64,000 nucleotides of DNA from Paracyclopina nana (taxonomy: Eukaryota > Arthropoda > Copepoda > Cyclopoida > Cyclopettidae): the NCBI GenBank assembly GCA_019096065.1, contig JAGUCH010000005.1, positions 992,001-1,056,000 of the forward strand. The letters are read 5' to 3'. This document shows, piece after piece, positions 12,396 through 23,788 of this stretch; positions within the stretch are counted from its first letter, which is position 1; the number at the start of each line of letters is the position of its first letter. A program made the translations under genes and the position numbers. A model generated the notes under the pieces. The model had not been told where the DNA came from. It searched no databases and worked only from the letters and a program-made list of their open reading frames with translations.

Positions 12396-13119
12396 CTTTG
12401 ACGACATTTTTTAATGCTAGTTTTCGGACGCTCCGGAACCCACTGTGGTTTCCCCATGTCTATACTAAGTGAAAAAATATTTCAAGCACACATGTTTTCC
12501 ATTGGACATTTTATTATTCATGCAAAGCATTTGTGGCTTTTGTCCCAAGTGCAGGGCTACTCAGACAAGCTGTATCCTAATGCAATACATATATACACAT
12601 GTCTGGCTCAATTTACACTCACAGCACTGAGAGGGATCTGAGTGAGTGTGAGACAAACAGGTTTCTAATTGAGTAGTGTAATATGAAGGGAAAGCAATGA
12701 AAAAAGCTCATGTGAGTCTGGGTCCTTTTTTGCTCCCTGTCTGGTGGCGCAATCCATGCAGCTTTTTTTGTCAAGGAGCAGGCAGACATATTACAAAAAC
12801 GAAAGTAGTTTTCTCCCCACATATCGAGAAGAAGGGAAAGGAAAAGAGAGAAGCCAAGATGGCCGCCAGAGTGCGCCTCTGTTGCCCTTGAACTTGAGAG
12901 CGAGCAAGAGCGAGCAGCAGAGTCGTCACATGTAAGCAGAAAGCCATAGGCAAAAGCAAAGCTTCTATCGATCAACTTCTACTACTACTTCTACGGTTAT
13001 ACCATAGCTTAGAAAGCTGTCTGATGCACCCAGGGCTGTAGGAGAGTGCTCAAAAGGGCCACTTTGACACCCACTCGTGACCCTTCCACTCCTGGCATGG
13101 TTTTATATTGAAAACGCAC
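12396..13119. other. Non-coding stretch with an AAGATGGCCGCC motif
   Basis: No gene is recognised. At about 12,855 the sequence AAGATGGCCGCC resembles a YY1-type promoter element, but the ATG within it opens a frame of only ten codons and no TATA or initiator stands out. Confidence 0.35.
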
Positions 13120-13124
13120 CTGTG

Positions 13125-13589
13125 CACGGTGGATCAAAAAGCCGATTTTACGCGCACGAGAAATTGCGTCAAATCGCAGATTTCCGATTTTGGTACCAAT
13201 TTTCATCTTCTAATTTGAACAATTTCTAGACTATCAAGAGAGCTCAAACTAATGTAAATGACAGTTAAAGATTCAAATTTGGTGCAGAAAAAATAATTTT
13301 TGGGAAAAAGTTGATTTTGGCGAATTCAGTAAAACAGCAATTTTGCACAAATAGAGCAAAAATTGAATCTTCCATAACTTTTTATTCCAAACGAATCCAA
13401 TTGAGTGACCAAGTCAGGGAAGTCAAGCTTATGGCATACATTGATTATCCACCAGAATTGGCTGCTCTTACTTGCTCTCCCGGGTGCTGAGATGCAACAT
13501 TTTTAGCTTACGGACTATAAGAAAGAGGAGCCACGTTGATTTCGCGACTTTTTTCCGTGCGCGTGAAATCGGCAAATAAACCCACTGTG
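13125..13589. mobile_element. Transib-like non-autonomous transposon, copy 1
   Basis: The left end starts CACGGTGGATCAAAAAGCCG and the right end, read inward, starts CACAGTGGGTTTATTTGCCG. The arms agree at about 27 of 34 bases and share GCCGATTT.ACGCGCACG. Both ends begin with CAC(G/A)GTG, the terminal heptamer type of Transib transposons and of RAG recombination signals. A perfect 5-bp duplication, CTGTG, flanks the element (13,120-13,124 and 13,590-13,594), and 5 bp is the Transib size. There is no transposase frame, so it would be a MITE-like derivative. The family call is inference from ends and duplication length. Confidence 0.7.
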
Positions 13590-14266
13590 CTGTGGTAAAT
13601 TTGCCCTTGGGACTTTTTTCTCGGACTTTCACCACCATGTGCTCTCTCACGATACAAAGCTGCTTTCCAATGCAATGGCAACATATCCTGCTATCTAGCT
13701 GCTGCTGCTGCAAAGAAATGCTAATTTTCCCCACCATCCAAAGCTGGAGCTGAAGTTGGAGGATCTCTGATATGGATGAGCTAATTCAAAAAGAGAAGAT
13801 GTATTTGTGTAATTGTGCTTTCTTGTACTATGTACTACCAACGTTTCCTGCCATTAGAAAGCAAGCTTGGCGATGGTTGAAAGCTAGGAAGAGGCTGCTT
13901 TAGGCCTAGTAGAACCAGATCAATAATGCCTTTGCTTTTCTTGCTTGCTTGCGTGCGAGCCACCGCTATGTTGCTCAAGTCAGGCAACAATGCCAAGATA
14001 CATAACATAATGCTCCACTACAATAACCATAAACTGAGGTGACGTGAGGGGCATAATTATCAACGAGCCAATTTTTACGTGGATTTGCAACGTTGCTCAA
14101 TTATGGGCCTAATTCTGACTATATAAGCTTAATAATTTAGAGCGGAGCGAGCCGAGCCGCCGAATGTCCAAAATTTATTTTTTCGCCAAAACGCGACTTT
14201 TTAAAAACGAGGCAACTCTGCAATTGGAGTTTGTATCACTTCAAAAGCCACTGTGCACAGTGCAGC

Positions 14267-14437
14267 AAAAATGTAACAATACTGTCCTGATGACGAGTCC
14301 ATATAGGGTTTTTCGCTCATGAGTAGTCAAATGAAAGATCATCGAGTGGCGAAGCCACGAGTGATCTGGAATTTTACTACGAATGAGCGAAAAACCCTAT
14401 ATGGACGAGTCATCAGGACAGTATTGACATTTTTGTC
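14267..14437. repeat. 171-bp near-perfect hairpin element
   Basis: The first and last ~58 bases are inverted copies: AATACTGTCCTGATGAC…TCCATATAGGGTTTTTCGCTCAT at the left and its reverse complement at the right. The centre holds a second small hairpin (14,340-14,376, GAGTGGCGAAGCCACGAG). A decayed copy of the right end lies at about 14,665-14,745 (TGGACGAGTAATTAGGACAG…). No open frame is present. It is likely a short MITE. Confidence 0.7.
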
Positions 14438-14811
14438 AGCTTCGTGAGGGTTAAAAGTCCCAATAGTACTGTTAAATATTGAAAATTCATTAATTTATCA
14501 ATTAAATTGGCCTTAAAAACGATAGCTCGTTTGCAGGTAAAACTTTGCGGTCAATCGCGCGCGCGCGCATCTACAGGTTAGTAACACAAGATCTCAACAA
14601 TCATATGCAATGCTAAATGCGGTGTCATTTCAATAGATGGCACTTTTTCGTGCAACTTTAACTTTAATGGACGAGTAATTAGGACAGAATTGATATTTTG
14701 CCAGCTTTGTGAGGTCGCAAGTCTCAAAAGTACTTTTAAATGCTAAAAAAATATCAATTTAATTAAGACATTACTAATAATATATGCCAGAATAATTGAG
14801 GTAGTAAGTGT

Positions 14812-14887
14812 GTACTGATAGTACATTGGCATAGTGCAGACCTTTCACACAGAAGACCTGGGCTCGATTCCCGGTCAAGTCTTTTTT
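14812..14887 (+). tRNA. tRNA-Glu-like sequence, probably pseudogene or SINE head
   Basis: The sequence contains a T-arm CTGGGCTCGATTCCCGG, an anticodon-loop string CTTTCAC as in tRNA-Glu(UUC), a D-arm-like TAGTACATTGGCATAGTGC and a run of seven T after the 3' end (pol III terminator). The 5' acceptor strand does not pair well with TCAAGTC and the anticodon stem is mismatched. A functional tRNA is therefore doubtful; a pseudogene or tRNA-derived repeat is more likely. Confidence 0.4.
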
Positions 14888-15442
14888 TAAATTGAAGAAG
14901 GAACTCTCAAGTTGCCAACTGTACAATAATGGATATTATTTCTTCACATGTGACGAAAAAAAGTCATTATTGTACGGTAGATGCGAGCGCACGCCAAATC
15001 TCAGCAAAATACAGGGATTTTCACTTCACTGCCGTATGTAGTGAACCCACCGCCAAGTTGACAAAAATGCTGATTTCTGTAGCCGCTCAAATCATCCGAG
15101 TCGGTTAAGCATCACCTTGGACACCTAACTAGCTAAGTAGCTTCAAGGTTATTGAGCAGAATCCAGTTCTTGCGTGACTCGACTTGTGCAAAAGTAGCCA
15201 GGGAAAGTCGATCACGTTGATGAAGAAGATCCAAGGCTACCTACTACAGTAGCTCATTTCCACGTGATTATCTGCTAGTGCTACAACAACACTAACAAAG
15301 GTCAAAAACAGCCAAGTTGGCCTTCAATAAGCAGGAGCTCTAAGGAGCTCGAAAAACTTTTGATAGTGTCAAATGGGACATTTTCTTTGTAGCATAGACA
15401 CCTACGTCAAGTCCAGAAAAAGAGCTTTTAGCGTAAAAATAC

Positions 15443-15900
15443 AGGTTGCGGCTCCAAAATTGCAACAACCGCGCTACAGCCGATTCGGCCCATTTGTTTA
15501 CTTCTTCAGAGCAGCCCGCTGCTTGCATTTTTGGTGCCGCATTCTGTATTTATAAACTATAGCACAGGTTGCGGCTCCGAAATTGCAACAACCGCGCTTC
15601 AGCCGATTCGGCCCATTTGTTTACTTCTTCAGAGCAGCCCGCTGCTTGCATTTTTGGTGCCGCATTCTGTATTGATAAACTATAGCACAGGTTGCGGCTC
15701 CGAAATTGCAACAACCGCGCTACTGCCGATTCGGCCCATTTGTTTACTTCTTCAGAGCAGCCCGCTGCTTGCATTTTTGGTGCCACATTCTGTATTTATA
15801 AACTATAGCACAGGTTGCGGCTCCGAAATTGCAACAACCGCGCTTCAGCCGATTCGGCCCATTTGTTTACTTCTTCAGAGCAGCCCGCTGCAAGCTGCTT
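15443..15900. repeat. 123-bp minisatellite, four copies
   Basis: Units begin with AGGTTGCGGCTCC at 15,443, 15,566, 15,689 and 15,812, exactly 123 bp apart; the fourth is cut short. Copies are nearly identical apart from single-base changes (for example CGCTTCAG or CGCTACTG). Because 123 is a multiple of three, the array is open in one frame on each strand (132 codons plus, 78 codons minus). I treat these frames as by-products of the period, since no start context, signal or flanking exon supports a gene. Confidence 0.9.
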
Positions 15901-15904
15901 GCAT

Positions 15905-18214
15905 TTTCTGTATAGGGGTACAAAATTAGGAAACAATTAATGTGTTTTTTCGTTTATTTCGAAGAATCTGACAAAACTCATCCGTCTTCAATAATTGTGA
16001 GAGTTTTTGCTTTTTTGGGTAATTTTGCAAATGATGTGTGATGATGGCTGCTAGCTGCTAATATTAATATAGGGTGATTTTGCTCTACACTATTTTAGTA
16101 GTGGTGGTAGGTCGATCATATTCGTAGTGAGATGCTAAAATGTAGTATATAATAATGTTTTTTTGCCTCTTTGGGTGTCTTTTTATAAATATAGTATTGA
16201 TTACAGTATACAAGAAATGTTGTGTATAGAAAACTTGGGTTTCATGATACCAGCTCCACAAATAGCATATAGAATTAGTTTTAAACATGCTTCGTTTGAA
16301 CTCAAGGGTTGTGTAAAAAACAGGGAAAGAGCTGACAATTTCAGCTGACAACAGCAATTCTTCTCACATTTTCGTTTTTGCTTCTCTTTTACTCATTTAT
16401 ATATGGATATATAGGAAATAATGATGGTTGTTGCATCATCGATGATTTCTTGTTCTTTGGAGCAATTTTAACACATTCAGAGCAATTATTTAAAAAAACA
16501 GGCATTTTAAGTATACACATGAGTATTGTTGTAATAACGTGGCCAATTTGGATAAAACATGTGTTTTCATCGATCCTTTTTGTCAGCTGTTGTTGCGTAC
16601 ACGATTTTTCCCCCTTCTTTCAAGCTACAAAAGTGAAAAATAGTATTAAGGAGGAGCAGCGATGATTAAAGGTTGATTTTTTATTGATTTTTGCAAGTAC
16701 AAAACTCATATCATACTTTTGTTTTAGTTTTACTTGTAGAAGTATGGCAAAAATTGTTTTTTAACTTTTGCTTTCTCTTTTTTGGGATGTAGCTTTCTAG
16801 TTTTATACATAGTGATTTTAATAGATAAAGTACATATAGCACAAAATATGATTAGCTGTATTTTTTCTTCGGGTTTTTTTTCGGGTGGGATCAGCAGAAT
16901 TTCATGCGATTTTTGGGAGAAGCTCAATATTTCTCTTTTTTAACTATGCAACTTTTTGTAGAATAATTTTACGATTATGACGATGGAGGGAAATCTCTCA
17001 CACTTACAAATACGGTTGACGTAAATTGCGTCTAGGTAGTATTTCTGTTTAAATAGCTTAATTACCTCTTTCTGGTCGCGTACAGAATTGTTAGTAAAAA
17101 GCCGACAGTTTGTAGGATGTAGTATATTTAAAAAGTACAAAAACCATCAAATTGCAGCCTCACTGAAAAAATGCGTGGTTCGAATTAGAAAGCAATAGTT
17201 GCTTGAATTTTGACGGGAATTCCAGGCTCTATCCATTTTCCCATTTTACATCAAAAGTTGGGTACTTTTTAAAGTAATTGCCGCGGCTGCCAGGTTACAA
17301 GCAAAGTACAGGTATTTTTTTATTTTTTGGGACAGCCTCGAACAAGGTCGAATTATTTATCTGCTATAGGTGAATTAAAAAAAGGGTAGTAGTATTTTTA
17401 GACATTTTCTGATATGCGCGTTGGCCACCACCTTTCATCAAGTGTGTATATAGAAAGCGCGAAAAAACTGAAAAAAAACACTTTTTTGTACATTTTGATC
17501 ACTTCAAACCAGCTGTCATGTTAAAAAACCTTGATCATCATTGGGGCAGGGAAAACGGTGGCAAAATCATAGAAAATCCATCATACATTCGTACGCTATA
17601 TATGTAGATGTATTATTATTACAAAAAGGCTGCTGCAGTAGTAATAATTGTTTGAAAGAATAAATATTATGTTTGTTATATCTGATGTGCATAACATTGT
17701 AAATTGCAGTAGTATTGTCTTTTCTTCACTGGTCTCAAACTGGATTTTCCTGATCACTACAAAAGTGCAATACAAAGCATTTATGTTGTATCTTATAGTA
17801 AATATATATATATATAGATTTATATCTCAAAAAGATCCTTCTTTTTGGGCTGCTGGGCATCTAGGGCTAGATTAGATTTGAGGAGGATCAAAATGGGGGA
17901 ATTGTAGTATAGCTGTAAGTATATAAAGTATTTTCACCTAACGTTCACCATTCAGATGTAGAGACTATATAAAGTTAAAGTGGAAAAGTTGAGACGACTT
18001 CAAAATGATGCTGATGATGATGGAGGGCTAATAATTAGTATATGTATCCTACTACACTCACGTATTAATTATTATATTATAAGGAATGATTGTTACTTTA
18101 TCTTGCTAAAAAAGGGGCCGGGGAGTCAAAACGAAAATTTTCCTGCTTACAATATTTTTTCCTGCTCTGTTGCAGTATTTGGTAAAAAATAATATTGTTG
18201 AAAGAGTTGTGCTC
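15905..18214 (-). other. AU-rich stretch, probable Tob 3' UTR and downstream DNA
   Basis: This stretch directly follows the Tob stop codon on the minus strand. It is strongly AT-rich, without exons. On the minus strand, AATAAA signals occur at about 16,679-16,684 and 15,953-15,958. Tob mRNAs in other animals have long AU-rich 3' UTRs, so a 1.5-2.3 kb UTR is plausible. The true end is not visible from sequence alone. Confidence 0.4.
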
Positions 18215-19906
18215 TCAGTTAGCCACGAGGACTCGATTATTTCCGCCATTGCTCGCATTATTCGTCGTGGAGGCCGCCGAGGCTGCTGAGGCCACAACCG
18301 AGGCTGCCGACTTGCCTGATCCCACCACCCCGTTCAACGAGTCTTCGAGGCCATTGAAAAATGTACTGCTGTGGTTATGGTGGTGGCTTCTGCCCAAGTT
18401 GCCCCCACTTCCAGCCGAGGCGGAATTGAGGCTGCCAAAGCCGAGGCCGTTGAGCACGCCCAGTCCCAGTGAGGAAGAGTGCATGCTCGCTCCGGGGCCC
18501 AAGTCAGTGACAGCAGCTGCAGCGGCGTACTGGTCATTGTTGAACAGGTTCGTTCGGTTGTTGACAGCCTTGGCGTTGAGGCCGACCGTGAGAATATCCT
18601 GGAGGAACAAATCCGCGTCCGCGTCTCCAAACGACCACGGGTTATTCGAGGACGTGGACGAGCTCGAGGACGACCCTGAAGAGCCTGAGCCTCCTGGCGA
18701 CGGGAACATTTGCTGCTGGCCGTACCCAGGGCTATTATACTGAGGCTGTTGAGGCTGAGGCTGAGGGTGGCCTCGGTCCGGGAAGAGCGGATAGAAGTAA
18801 GGGTCGTGCTGCTGCTGCTGTTGTTGGCCGCCATGATGGATTCGCCCGCTGCCGCCACCGTAATTGAGGTTGCCGTGGTTGTGACCTCCGGTCGGGATGG
18901 ACCTCCCGTTAATGCTATTATTGTAGTTATTCCGGCCTCCACTCGTGCCATACTGCATGTTCATAGCCTGCTGCTGCCCTTGTGGGGGCGGGAGGGGCGG
19001 GGGTGGTGGGGGCGGGGCGGTGGGCGTGGTTGACCCTTGCTTCTGCATGGCCCGCTGCTTGATGTAGTTGGAGAACTCGGTGGGGCTCATCCTGTTCGTC
19101 TTCTTCGCGTTGGACTTCAGCTTGGTGGAGCCGAATTTGGTCTGGGCAAACGTGCCAGCCGTGTACGTGATGGGCTGGTGAGGCCGAGGCTGGAAGGGGG
19201 CAAACCCCGAGGGCGGCGAATTGGGGGACTTGGGCTGCTGCTGCTGCTGGGGTGGTGGCGGTGGCGGCGGCGGAATGGGCACCGAGGCCGGCTGGGGCTG
19301 CTGGGGCTGATTCTGAGGCTGCTGAGTGATGTTCGCGTTGCTGTTGAGGCTGAGGCCGCTCAGCGTCAAATTCAGGTTGTCCAAGGGCAAGAAGTTGTTG
19401 TGGTGGCCTCCGCCGCCAATGCTGCTGCGGCCGTTGTGAAAGGAGGCCGCGGCCGCGATTGCGGCTGCGGTTGCGGCCGCCACAGCCGCAGCCTCCGGAC
19501 TGGCCTCCGCCTCGGCGTTGGCCAGATGGTTGGCGCCGAAGAAGCTCGGGTCAAAGTTGCTCTCAGAATAGAGAATTTTGACGGAGCCCTTCTCGCCGAT
19601 GCGGTAGCTCACTTCTCCAGGATCGATCCATATGGCCAGGTCTGTGGGCAGGTTTTCCACGAGGTCACTCACAGGGTTGCCCGACTCCCTGGCCGCCCTG
19701 TTGAGCACGGGGTCGGCCGGGTCGGTCACTTTGAGGCACCTGAAGGCCGAGCCCTTGAACGGCTTGTCGGGATACCAGTGGTCGGAGAACTTGTCTCGCA
19801 GCGCGGCCTCCAGCTCCTCGCCAAACAGGTTAACCCTCCGCCGAGGCAGCTTGTTGTACAGGAAGTTGAGGACAAAGTGCTGGGCCACCTTAATCTCGAC
19901 ATGCAT
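18215..19906 (-). CDS. Tob: BTG/Tob family antiproliferative protein
   Basis: Tob proteins link the CCR4-NOT deadenylase to target mRNAs and restrain proliferation. This single-exon frame encodes 563 aa. The ATG at 19,906 gives MHVEIKVAQHFVLNFLYNKL, matching the usual Tob N-terminus; the frame is open upstream but has no earlier ATG. The BTG domain spans residues 1-115, with box A around 43-60 (HWYPDKPFKGSAFRCLKV) and box B around 86-107 (LPTDLAIWIDPGEVSYRIGE). A second conserved Tob block, ITYTAGTFAQTKFGSTKLK, is at 246-264, followed by EFSNYIKQRAMQK. The end, VLVAN, resembles the family end VMAN. The protein is longer than the ~345-aa vertebrate forms because of Ala, Pro/Gln, Gly/His and Ser runs. 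Antisense frames over this gene are shadows of its GC-rich codons. Confidence 0.93.
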   Translation of the reverse strand: MHVEIKVAQHFVLNFLYNKLPRRRVNLFGEELEAALRDKFSDHWYPDKPFKGSAFRCLKVTDPADPVLNRAARESGNPVSDLVENLPTDLAIWIDPGEVSYRIGEKGSVKILYSESNFDPSFFGANHLANAEAEASPEAAAVAAATAAAIAAAASFHNGRSSIGGGGHHNNFLPLDNLNLTLSGLSLNSNANITQQPQNQPQQPQPASVPIPPPPPPPPQQQQQPKSPNSPPSGFAPFQPRPHQPITYTAGTFAQTKFGSTKLKSNAKKTNRMSPTEFSNYIKQRAMQKQGSTTPTAPPPPPPPLPPPQGQQQAMNMQYGTSGGRNNYNNSINGRSIPTGGHNHGNLNYGGGSGRIHHGGQQQQQQHDPYFYPLFPDRGHPQPQPQQPQYNSPGYGQQQMFPSPGGSGSSGSSSSSSTSSNNPWSFGDADADLFLQDILTVGLNAKAVNNRTNLFNNDQYAAAAAVTDLGPGASMHSSSLGLGVLNGLGFGSLNSASAGSGGNLGRSHHHNHSSTFFNGLEDSLNGVVGSGKSAASVVASAASAASTTNNASNGGNNRVLVAN

Positions 19907-19954
19907 GGCGCGCTTCTGATCACAAATATTTTGCTTCTCCAATCCTGTATTCAC

Positions 19955-20005
19955 ATGTATTTTCAGTCTGCGTAGATGTATCCCAGCTGTATTTATACTG
20001 GTGGC
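19955..20005 (-). promoter_or_regulatory. Tob core promoter (TATA box)
   Basis: On the minus strand CCAGTATAAATACAGC lies about 30 bases before ACGCAGACTG, a plausible start near 19,966. This would leave a ~60-base leader before the ATG. Spacing fits a TATA promoter; the initiator is not a consensus TCAGT. Confidence 0.55.
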
Positions 20006-20009
20006 TTCT

Positions 20010-23000
20010 TCTTCTTCAGAAAGACTTGAGTGAAGACGACAATCGACAAGAGTAGTTGTTGTTGTGGGAGTTAAGGCAAAATTTACTATAACTGCAGAGG
20101 TGTCACAATCATGATCCTGCTTTTTTGGAAAACAAAGTATTTATGAAGTTATGGGAGAATGTATTTGGGATTCGGTCACCTTTTTCGTTCAGTTGCTCAG
20201 CTTTGGAGATGGAGCTGTCATTTGGGAGCTGGTTGCACAATTTTCGTAGTAGTAGTGAGTCCTACAACGTCTTCCGAGCGAGTGAGAGCTTTGAAAGAGA
20301 GAGCGAAACTTCGTTGACGTAGAAGTCGAGGCCGAGGCCGACTACGATATAAAGCGCGAGCTAGTACACTAGTAGCTCCGTAGAGCAGCTTTTCAGGCTG
20401 CTACTACTACAGACTACGATTTTATGTCATACTGCTGTCTGTTTCTGCTCCTGCTTTCACTTTTGCTGTATACTTCGCTGCTGTGAAAGCAGCTGCTGCC
20501 ACTGCAGCACGAGAGAGCCCTGTCAAACGGGTCCCGCGAAATGAGGCCTCTCCAGGGCCTGACAGCTGAGGCCGATCTGCTGGGGACACTGAACTTGGAA
20601 CCAAGTCCCGCCTCCTTGCCGCCTTTCTAATCCTCTATAGTCGTACAAGGAAGCTAGGCATTCTGCTGCCAGCTTTTGACAGAGCTGGCCCTGCTTCTAC
20701 AGCAGCGGCTCTGAAGCTAGCTGCCTGCCAGCCTACTTCTCGAGGGCAGGGTAGGCCTACCCTGCTGCTCTCAGGCCTGCTTACAGGGTTCTGCAAATAG
20801 ACTTTATTATAAATAAGTATAGTAGTTTTTATTTTTTAAGAATAATTGCTATGCGAGATTTGGCAGGTTCAAGCTGCGTGGAATCTATGCGCGCGCTTTT
20901 GTTTCGCAGAACGCTGCTTGATTTTAAAACAGCCAATCAGGAGATCCGGTCGATTTTTCCGCCAATCATAACACACGCTCGCGTCCGAGCCGGTACGGCG
21001 CCCGCGTGATGACCTGCAAATAAGAGAAATTAGCTGTCAAAACTGCAAAGAACCCTGTATTAAGGAACTACTTCACTGTACAATGAATACGTATACAGAT
21101 ACAGATAAGAGCTATTATAGAGTTTTTAAACCCAAAATACCTGAGGATGTCTCTTTTACAAGTTCTGACAGATGCTGGTATGCATAATTGTGGTACATAT
21201 TAGATAAACTACCACATATTGGCCTTGATGGGAAGTGCATCATATCCACCACCAAAGATTTTGCAATTTGGGCTGAATCTCTTGGCATCGTCAGCAGGGC
21301 TGAAAATCCATTTTCCATCTCTAGCAACCAAAATTGCCAGCCCAGCAAAGCATTAGCATTTGCCTTGAGGTGGCATCTTGAGTTCATCTCTTCAATTTAC
21401 CTTCTTCCATACGTATCTAGCTGCTACATATGGCATGGAAATATTCGATGCTAGAGAGCTGCTGCAGTATTTTCTTAGTATATGTATCTTACCACTTAAT
21501 GTCTACTCCCAGGTTTAGCTGGATTATAGCCTATTTTTAAAGCAATTTCTTCATATCTGATTAGATTATCATAAATAGCACCAAATGTGTGCATACATGC
21601 ATGCTGCGTCCGCGTGTGGTAAAAATGCGATAATTTCGTCTTAGTAATCACATAATACAAGCTTCATGGTTGCTTCACTCTACTTAAGGATCTGTTCACC
21701 TGAACCAAAAAAAGCAAAGTGTTTTTAGGAAAAAAGACTAATATAAAAAGTAAATTAGAACCAGTTTTCATTGACTTTTCACAATTGATTTCACCAAAGC
21801 AATAGTAATTTTTTATACATTTTATCAAGCAATTTCCATTTTGTTTTCAATAATATTTTTGCAAAATGTGTAGACCAAATGAGCACTTAGTAAATTCGAA
21901 ATGCCTGGAAAGCGTATTGAAGGCTTCCTTTTTTAACAGTTCAAGCCGCGCAGTTCACATGACAGATATGCTTGCGTAAGCCTTACATTTGTTGGGCTAA
22001 GGCCAACTTTTGCTTTCCATATCAACAAGCATCAGCTTGCAAAGCTGAAAAAAATTACTGCGCATCAATGACGACAAAAAATTGAGGAGTTCGCGGCCTG
22101 CATTTTTCAGCTTTAGCTTCTGAGCCTATTTACTGCACTTTTTACCTTTTCTTACGAATATGTCGTCATTAAATGCTCCTTTTTTGCTCTCATGTCTGGT
22201 CTTGGTTGTAGCTTTTTTGCTCCTATTTTTTGCTGTTCTCCATGTCTAGCAGGATACGTACAAATAAAGAATATGTGAGAATGCAACAGAGGACAATTCA
22301 TAATAATGGTAAGAAAAAGTGACTTAATCTAGCTAATAGCCCATTTTTTGAGGTGTGTGTATACTACGTTCCACTGCATTGCAGTACAATATCATGTGAG
22401 AGAACCAGCTACTGTTAAACTTTTTGGCTCAGAATTCATATTGTTTCCTATAAACAATCCATATTATTTATAAGTAACGAGTGAATTCAAGAATTGAGTC
22501 GTAATCCGCGAAAAAATATGATACTTTTAGTAGCTTTTTAGAAAGCAGTGAGCAGCAAAAATGAGAAAAGTAAAAGGTGAAACGTTCTAAGCCTAAAATA
22601 GCATTGAATAATTTAAAATGTATATTTGGCTGCTAAAAAGGCTGCCAAGGCCACATGAGCTAAGCATAGAAAAGGCTCTCTTATTTGCCGTTTTAGAAAG
22701 CCCTTGGAATACTACACATAATAATTGCTGAATACAGCCAAAGCTGGCTAGCTTTTCTTCGATTCAGTTGCATAACCAGAACAACAGCTTTGTTATACCA
22801 TACTATACCAGTATTCATGCAGCTGCAGGAAATGGCCTGTTTTTGAAGTGCGATATGTGGGTAATTAAGTGGGTTTCCATAAGAGCACTTTTTCATGCTG
22901 TGAAGTAACTAGCATTCACGCACAGCTTACGTACAAGAATACACTGTAAAAGAAGTGTAGGCGTTGCAGTAGGCATGAGAGCTTATCAAAAAGTAATAGA

Positions 23001-23780
23001 CCACCTACTTTGCTTTACATAAGCTATGATAGCAGTCAACTCGCACCAACAAGCCAGTTTTTCTAATGCTGCGCTCAAGCCAAAGTGTTATTGAATGTAA
23101 CCACTAAAAGTTGGCTTTTGACTTGTCTTTTCTCCAGACGTCGCACACTTTCCTCGGAACTTTCTGGAAATAAGGATATAGCTCTGTTCATCTAGAGAAT
23201 TTCTGAAATATGACATAACGAAATTTTGCAATGCTAGATCGGGTCTGGATGTGTTTCTTCTCTGGGAGATGAGAGAGGATTTAATTAATTTATGGATGAG
23301 CCGAGCTAGCTTAAAAAATGTAGCTAGAAGCTCAGTCAAAAATTACGCAGCTCGTAGACACGTTTCTAAGCAAGCTGTCTTGGCCAAACGTTTTTAAATG
23401 CCACGAGATTTTGGGGTGTCTGAATTAGGACAGTGAGGATGTGATTTTATTTTTAGAAAACACCAATCTAAATTAATTTATGCAAGCAGGGCAAGGTCAA
23501 TGTTAATCCACTTAAGTTGAACTTTCCTGCCATTGCCATGTAAAGCATGGAAGAGTGTTTTTTTCAGCTAAGTAACCTTATACATGATCAGCAAGAAGGA
23601 GCAAGCAATAAATTGGAAAAGCAAGGCCAAGGCAACGAAGCTCCCCTACAATAGAAGTGCGTTTCACATGCTAGCAAAAGTATATTATACTATAGAAGCT
23701 GGAAGCACAATCTTCGATTGCATTCAGCTTCATGCTACAAAAGGAAAAAATCAAATTTCCTCCAAGATTGCAAGCACATT
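20010..23780. other. Intergenic, no gene recognised
   Basis: The part nearest Tob (20,200-20,780) is less AT-rich and has a TATA-like GATATAAAGC at 20,347 on the plus strand, but no coding exon follows it. A 90-codon minus-strand frame at 21,115-21,387 has a protein-like composition and a possible donor (TCCTCAG|GTATTT), but no known domain. I do not call it. Confidence 0.4.
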
Positions 23781-23788
23781 TTCACAGG

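Noticed and set aside
14270-14440. Hammerhead ribozyme, suggested by CTGATGA followed by a stem
   Set aside because: No GAAA core or cleavage triplet falls at the right spacing on either strand; the motif is simply part of the hairpin arms.
15443-15900. CRISPR array
   Set aside because: Units are contiguous 123-bp tandem copies with no unique spacers, and the genome is eukaryotic.
19037-19975. 312-codon plus-strand frame across Tob
   Set aside because: It is antisense to the GC-rich Tob coding sequence and has no domain; a shadow frame.
20340-20380. TATA-like GATATAAAGC as a divergent promoter next to Tob
   Set aside because: No initiator motif and no coding exon downstream within several kilobases.
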